From NCBI GenBank assembly GCA_937625935.1, contig OW569356.1, forward strand, positions 62,001-126,000: a DNA stretch of 64,000 nucleotides, written 5' to 3'. Shown in pieces: positions 59,322 through 64,000 of the stretch. The notes under the pieces were generated by a model that made no database searches, was not told the DNA's origin, and was given only the letters and a program-made list of their open reading frames with translations. The stretch's first letter is position 1. The number at the start of each line of letters is the position of its first letter. The position numbers were made by a program, and so were the translations under genes. This DNA is from Tetramitus jugosus (Eukaryota > Heterolobosea > Eutetramitea > Acrasida > Vahlkampfiidae).

Positions 59322-60974
59322 ATGAGCTCCCATATCAACAATATATCGTCATACGAAAACGATGATGTTGTGAATCCGATGAATACAACGACGAACAACA
59401 ATACTAACCATCAACACCACGATACAGGTGCAGAGAATGACACTGCCTTTGCTCCCGTTGTTCTCGGAGAAAATAAAGACTCCGAAACTCGGAGTAAACG
59501 GAAATTTCTCTGCATTATTGAGCTCCCGCCACATGTAACGCACGTAAACATGTTTGTTTACTATTTGGCCGCTCTGATGACGATCGCCGTTTTTGTGTTC
59601 ATCAATGCCGCGCAACCGTACGTTCTACAGACGTATTTGAACGTTCCAGAGGACAAGCAAGGAGCTACATCAGGAGATCTTGCTTTTTGCAATGAACTGG
59701 TCATTATCATTGTAGCTTACTTGTGGGGAACTCTCTCTGACTTTCTAGGCTCTCGAAAGCTCGTTTACCTGTGTGGATTCCTCTTTATGGGCATGGGTCT
59801 TGGTCTCTATCCATTTGCTACGTCAGTTCTCGTTCTCTTTGTGTTCCGTGTGGTGTTTGCTCTGGGTGCAGCAAGCACAAGCAGTATGCTAACTGCTGTT
59901 TTAGCTGACTATACGGTTGATAAGGACAGAGGTAAGGCAACTGGTTTGTTGGGTGTTGTGAGTGGACTAGGTGCAGTGATTGCTGCCATCTTCTTACTCA
60001 AATTACCAACTTACTTCCAAGGGTGGCACTTTAGAGAGAAGGAAGCAGGTTATATGACCTATGTCATTGTAGCCATTTCTTCTATAGTCATGTGCTTTGT
60101 CGTGTTGTTTGGACTCGGTGGACCACTCATTGATCTGGACAAGAGATGGAAGCTACAACAAGAACAACTGGAGAAGAAGAAGAAGCAACAGCAGAGAGAA
60201 CAAGAGGAGGAGAGCAACAATGGTGTGAGCGATCGTGAGCAATTGATGCCTCAGCACAGTGAGAGCGAAGAAAGAAAAAAGTCCATTTTTACGCTCATCA
60301 AGGAGGGCATTCTCGCTGCAAAGGATCCCATGATTCTCTTGTCGTATGTGACTGGTTTCGTAGCTCGTGGAGATTCTGTTTTGATCACGACATTTATCAC
60401 ACTGTGGGTATCCCAGCAAATGCAATCTCTGCACGGAGCAACTCCAGCTCAAGGAGTTGCCAGAGGAGGTCTTGTTTCAGGTATTGCACAAACATGTGCA
60501 CTTGTTGCTGCTCCTTTTGTTGGATTCTTTTGTGACAAGGTCAATCGAGTGGGTACCCTAGTCGTTGTGTCACTCATCTCTGGTGTCGGATATACCATGA
60601 CTCACTTTTTGAAGGATGTCACTCAAGGTTTCGTCTACTTGCCAATCTGTTTGATTGGCGCAGGTGAAATTGGTGTCATTATTTGCAGTCAAATTCTAGT
60701 GACACAATCGGCTCCAAAGGACGTGCGAGGATCTGTTAGTGGTGTGTTCACACTCTTTGGTGCTGCAGGTGTTTTGCTGACAACAAAGGTCGGCGGTATC
60801 CTGTATGACAAGTGGAGACCGAGTGGACCATTCGTGCTGATTGGTATCTTGAATTTTATGGTGGCTGCTCTGGCTCTCGTTGTTTTTATTGTCGATGTGG
60901 TCAAAAGAAAGAAGAACAACACAAAACAACAAATCAGTGAAGAGTACGAAGAAACAAGGGCAACACACGTATAA
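59322..60974 (+). CDS. Major facilitator superfamily transporter
   Basis: 550 residues. After a hydrophilic, Asn/Thr/His-rich N terminus of about 75 residues, twelve TM helices are visible in two groups of six. WGTLSDFLGSRKLVYLCGF is the usual MFS signature between helices 2 and 3, and FFCDKVNRVGTLVVVSL is its counterpart in the second half. The central loop (about residues 265-325) is charged with Gln and Glu runs. The C-terminal tail is short and charged. Substrate cannot be told from sequence; drug or metabolite efflux is common for this type. Confidence 0.88.
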   Translation: MSSHINNISSYENDDVVNPMNTTTNNNTNHQHHDTGAENDTAFAPVVLGENKDSETRSKRKFLCIIELPPHVTHVNMFVYYLAALMTIAVFVFINAAQPYVLQTYLNVPEDKQGATSGDLAFCNELVIIIVAYLWGTLSDFLGSRKLVYLCGFLFMGMGLGLYPFATSVLVLFVFRVVFALGAASTSSMLTAVLADYTVDKDRGKATGLLGVVSGLGAVIAAIFLLKLPTYFQGWHFREKEAGYMTYVIVAISSIVMCFVVLFGLGGPLIDLDKRWKLQQEQLEKKKKQQQREQEEESNNGVSDREQLMPQHSESEERKKSIFTLIKEGILAAKDPMILLSYVTGFVARGDSVLITTFITLWVSQQMQSLHGATPAQGVARGGLVSGIAQTCALVAAPFVGFFCDKVNRVGTLVVVSLISGVGYTMTHFLKDVTQGFVYLPICLIGAGEIGVIICSQILVTQSAPKDVRGSVSGVFTLFGAAGVLLTTKVGGILYDKWRPSGPFVLIGILNFMVAALALVVFIVDVVKRKKNNTKQQISEEYEETRATHV

Positions 60975-61025
60975 AAAATGAAATGGTTGTATTCATTTGA
61001 TTGTATTTGTACATTTTCTATTGTT

Positions 61026-63473
61026 TTACAATTGAAGTTTTTTCTTTTTGTTTTTGGTTGCGAGGATATCAGCAAGGAGAAGCCCTACGGTGAGTGATAT
61101 GCAGGTCGAAAAAGTATCCATGATGAAGGAGAGGCCACCATCTGAATCTTTTTGCAAGAACGCACCGATAGATCGAATTCCAAAGCTACCAGGCACTAAA
61201 TAAATGATGCCACAGGAAGCTACAATAATGCTTGGATGTCTCGATATCCATCCGAAAACATTGGCCACCATACCAATCATAAAGGCACCCAGCAGTGTAC
61301 CCACTTCTCGGCCAAGAAACATGGCTGAGAAATAGGAGGTGAAATAGCCACAGAATGCATCGAGAAATATGAAAAAGAGAGCCAAGGGATATCTTGGTGC
61401 CTTGAAATTAACAATTGTCGTCGATGTAACAACAGGTATCGTCAATGCCAGAATATAGATTGGAGGTGAGACACGAGATGCTGTGGTCATTTCTGGCAGT
61501 GCAGTAATATAACCCATGACAAACTTGCCCAAACGATCCGATATCAAAATACCAAATCCCAGTTGAATGATAGTAACAAATCCGTGCATGATACGCTGAG
61601 AGCCAGACATGAGATGCCGCACAGACAGCTCTGCAATAGCCAGTGTAAATGTGAGACCTGGAAGCAAAGAAACAACACCACTCAAAGACACCAAAAACAC
61701 TGAGATGGCAATCGTGTCCCTCAGCAAAATCTTGAACAAAATACCAATAATACCGGCAATGACACCAGATGTTATAGTGTGCACCTGACCCAGCACCTCA
61801 AACTTGCTGGACAGTGCACCGACAGATCCAATGCACAGTCCAGCGACAAATGAAGCAACCATCTCACCCCAATTGGCACCAAAGATCACACTCCACATAC
61901 CTGCTTGAATAAAGCAAGTAATAATTCGGAACATGAAGTGACTGTACTCTGACTGCTTCTCTAAAATATCAGTAATCAAATATCGAGCTTCCTTGATCGA
62001 GCAACCACCTCTAGAGATTCTTTCAGCAACATCATCCAATTGACACAACTTTGACAAATTGAGCGAGGCACTCGTAATCTTCACAAAGTGAGAACTACGA
62101 TCCGGATCATCGATACTACTTCCAAAGTAGATCCATAGACCGGTTGGAGTGCTATAGGCAGTACAAATGAGACCATAGTACGATGCAATCAACGACAAAT
62201 GATACTCTAATCGATAGGAAGTCATTCCATAAATCGATAGAGCATAACCAAGATCAATAATGATCGATTTCACTTCATTAATCTCATTTCTGTTCACGTC
62301 ATAGAGCTTCTCTGACGATACACTTGTTTTCAAGCTCAAATCACCCAACGAAGGTGACGATACCATTCCAGAGCTACCACCACCAGTATTCAGTGCACTT
62401 GCACCACCATTGCTACCATCGTTTACACTCTTGTGAGTGTCCGTATTGGCCGGTGGATCCAAATTCCACCAACAAGCAAAACACAATCGTTTCATGAACC
62501 GAGTCAACTTGTTCCTAGTTGAATCATCATCACCCTTTGCTTTATCATCACTTGCCCAACCACTTGACAAATTGTCCAGACTGAGAGAGCTACTGAGTCC
62601 CTTGAGATTCTCCATACTGAGTGAACTCGTCAGTCCATCACGAGCTCTTCGTGCTCTGTCTTTCCACGCGGCCAATTTGGCCATTCGTTGCCTCTTCATT
62701 TTTTGTATGGCAACGCTCTTGATGGCTTGATACTCACTGGGTAAAATCACATTTCGCTTATTGGCAATGGATGCGAATGAATGAGTCACTGAAGAGGATG
62801 ACAATGACCTGTTTGTTCTTGTGGATGCATGCTTGCTGTTTCGTCCATTGACACTGAGGAACGATTCGGTTGGTAGCGTTTGTGGCGCGCCTGCATCCGT
62901 AGATGTCGTTGAAGCGACATCGGAGAAATGACCTTCGCTGTGAATATCTCCGCCTAGAGTAATAATCTCCGAGTGGGAGTAATGATGATGGTGATCTTCA
63001 TGGTCATGAATACCACTGCCATCATCTTCATAGTCACTGTGATTATGATAATCATTGTCGTGATGATGAATCAACAAACGAACATTTTCCTTCTTTTTTT
63101 TCCTCTTTTTGTAAAGTCCACCATGATTGTCATCTTCTTCATCTTGATGAACAAGAACAGAAGATGTAGATGATGATAATTTTTCGACAGATGGTTGTTG
63201 AACAACATCGATATCAATCGTTATACTGTCATCTGAATCATTCGTCACATTCAAATTGTGTGTTTCGCCGCTTTGAAAAATGGCATCTGTTACCATTGGT
63301 TGATTACTATTGCTATTCGTACGGTTCATTGTTGTTGCATCTGTGTTGAATGAAGTAGAGGGAGAGAGAACAGAGGCACCATTGAGAAAAATCGAAGGTG
63401 ACGTGACGAGTGCAGCCGACGACAATGTTGTTGTTGTTGTTGAAGGTGGAGGTGGAGGCGGTGGTTCTGTCAT
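61026..63473 (-). CDS. ThrE/PRM10-like (DUF1212) membrane transporter, paralogue
   Basis: 815 residues. The N-terminal 390 residues are low-complexity with a His/Asp-rich stretch (about residues 135-170) that might bind metal. Near residue 400 is the DUF1212 start (IIIDLGYALSIYGMTSYRLEYH, then STPTGLWIYF), and about ten TM helices follow with LLPGLTFTLAIAELS and YLVPGSFGIRSIGAFL. Length and order match the gene at 4261-6525, but sequence identity outside the core is low, so the duplication is old. Substrate unknown, amino acids by analogy with ThrE. Confidence 0.87.
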   Translation of the reverse strand: MTEPPPPPPPSTTTTTLSSAALVTSPSIFLNGASVLSPSTSFNTDATTMNRTNSNSNQPMVTDAIFQSGETHNLNVTNDSDDSITIDIDVVQQPSVEKLSSSTSSVLVHQDEEDDNHGGLYKKRKKKKENVRLLIHHHDNDYHNHSDYEDDGSGIHDHEDHHHHYSHSEIITLGGDIHSEGHFSDVASTTSTDAGAPQTLPTESFLSVNGRNSKHASTRTNRSLSSSSVTHSFASIANKRNVILPSEYQAIKSVAIQKMKRQRMAKLAAWKDRARRARDGLTSSLSMENLKGLSSSLSLDNLSSGWASDDKAKGDDDSTRNKLTRFMKRLCFACWWNLDPPANTDTHKSVNDGSNGGASALNTGGGSSGMVSSPSLGDLSLKTSVSSEKLYDVNRNEINEVKSIIIDLGYALSIYGMTSYRLEYHLSLIASYYGLICTAYSTPTGLWIYFGSSIDDPDRSSHFVKITSASLNLSKLCQLDDVAERISRGGCSIKEARYLITDILEKQSEYSHFMFRIITCFIQAGMWSVIFGANWGEMVASFVAGLCIGSVGALSSKFEVLGQVHTITSGVIAGIIGILFKILLRDTIAISVFLVSLSGVVSLLPGLTFTLAIAELSVRHLMSGSQRIMHGFVTIIQLGFGILISDRLGKFVMGYITALPEMTTASRVSPPIYILALTIPVVTSTTIVNFKAPRYPLALFFIFLDAFCGYFTSYFSAMFLGREVGTLLGAFMIGMVANVFGWISRHPSIIVASCGIIYLVPGSFGIRSIGAFLQKDSDGGLSFIMDTFSTCISLTVGLLLADILATKNKKKKLQL

Positions 63474-64000
63474 TGATTGTTGTTGATATATAGCTATATT
63501 GTTGTTGTTGAAGGAAGAAAAAAGGAGAGAAATCTCGGGAGTTAGTTGTTGAAAGTTTGTTGCTTATTCTTTGTTTATGCTTGGATTGTTCATTTAGCTC
63601 TTGTTTGTTGATGGTTGTGATTCACAATGTGTGTGTTGTTTTTGTGTGTTGTTGGTGTTTTGGTTGGGCTTTCTGGAATCCTTGGGCTGAAATTCATCAC
63701 TGGCGTCATGCGCAAAGGAAGACCAAGCACTGGAAATTTGGTCGATCCGGTTCTTGAACTTTGAAATTCCATGGGTGCATCATCCTTCCGCGGGATTCAA
63801 GCATCTCGCGTCATCGTTATTTTTGTTGCATGATTTCGCGCCAATTCTTGACATGCTAGGTTCAATGAACCCAGTGAAAAAAGCATTTTATCGGATAATA
63901 AGAGAGCTTTATCCGAAGAGACGCGCACTGACACACAGACTGTGAGAGAGCAAACAACAGACAACAAGACACGCAAACAAAAGAAAAAGATGGCACTTTT
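63474..64000. other. Right-edge intergenic region
   Basis: 527 bp. The left part is the GTT-rich leader of the ThrE-like gene. The only longer plus frame, near 63754-63945, lacks support. The last bases contain AAAAAGATGGCACTTTT, an A-rich leader and ATG (63990) that may start a further plus-strand gene outside the window. Confidence 0.4.

Noticed and set aside
1-64000. CRISPR arrays, prokaryotic operons, insertion sequences with inverted repeats, LTRs
   Set aside because: None seen; spliced genes, Pol III genes and poly(A)-tailed elements show a eukaryotic chromosome.

Overview
The window is eukaryotic nuclear DNA from a compact, A+T-rich protist genome. Genes lie on both strands with about 100-500 bp between most of them. 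I could place only six spliceosomal introns, 66-160 nt long, five of them with GTATGT or GTACGT donors. Coding regions carry many Gln, Asn, Ser and His runs. The gene set (alternative oxidase, SYP5-like SNARE, ZFAND1, condensin, tubulin-free housekeeping mix, Cet1-type capping triphosphatase) and the overall style best fit a heterolobosean amoeba such as Naegleria. That assignment is an inference; I cannot name the species.

Layout. 1-3.1 kb: a large unrecognised minus-strand gene running off the left edge. 3.2-12.3 kb: plus-strand genes for a small membrane protein, a ThrE/PRM10-like transporter, a conserved RGG-containing protein, a BTB protein and an LCAT-like acyltransferase. 12.4-19.4 kb: mitoribosomal mS35, an Alba protein, a Cys/His-rich protein and ZFAND1. 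19.5-36.6 kb: mostly minus-strand genes, namely an NlpC/P60-like protein, a tandem AAA+ ATPase, a Fes1/HSPBP1-like factor, a Qc-SNARE (plus strand), the capping RNA triphosphatase, condensin NCAPD2, a VLRF1 (Vms1/ANKZF1) protein and acetyl-CoA synthetase. 36.6-38.0 kb is the only long gene-free stretch. 38.0-42.3 kb: an ACC-synthase-like aminotransferase, a small ORF and an F-box/ankyrin protein. 42.6-44.1 kb: a LINE-like element next to a 5S rRNA gene. 44.5-52.5 kb: alternative oxidase, a type I membrane protein, a CorA transporter and an ABCA half transporter. 52.7-55.5 kb: a kelch gene broken by two stacked retroelement insertions just upstream of a tRNA-Glu gene. 55.5-63.5 kb: an NmrA-like oxidoreductase, an F-box/LRR protein, an SDR, an MFS transporter and a second ThrE-like protein.

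The most interesting signal is the retroelement family. Both Pol III genes in the window (5S rRNA and tRNA-Glu) have a member of the same LINE-like family inserted immediately upstream. The first-strand nick lies 24 and 27 bp from the mature RNA 5' end, the target duplications share CAAAAATG, and the elements have the same orientation relative to the RNA gene. At the tRNA the same site has been used twice, leaving three copies of the target sequence. This looks like Pol III-gene-targeted retrotransposition, similar in logic to Dictyostelium TRE elements. Secondary signals are an 18-bp bipartite motif shared 140-148 bp upstream of acetyl-CoA synthetase and alternative oxidase, a Qc-SNARE with His in place of the zero-layer Gln, and a minimal VLRF1 protein with a tail-anchor-like C terminus.
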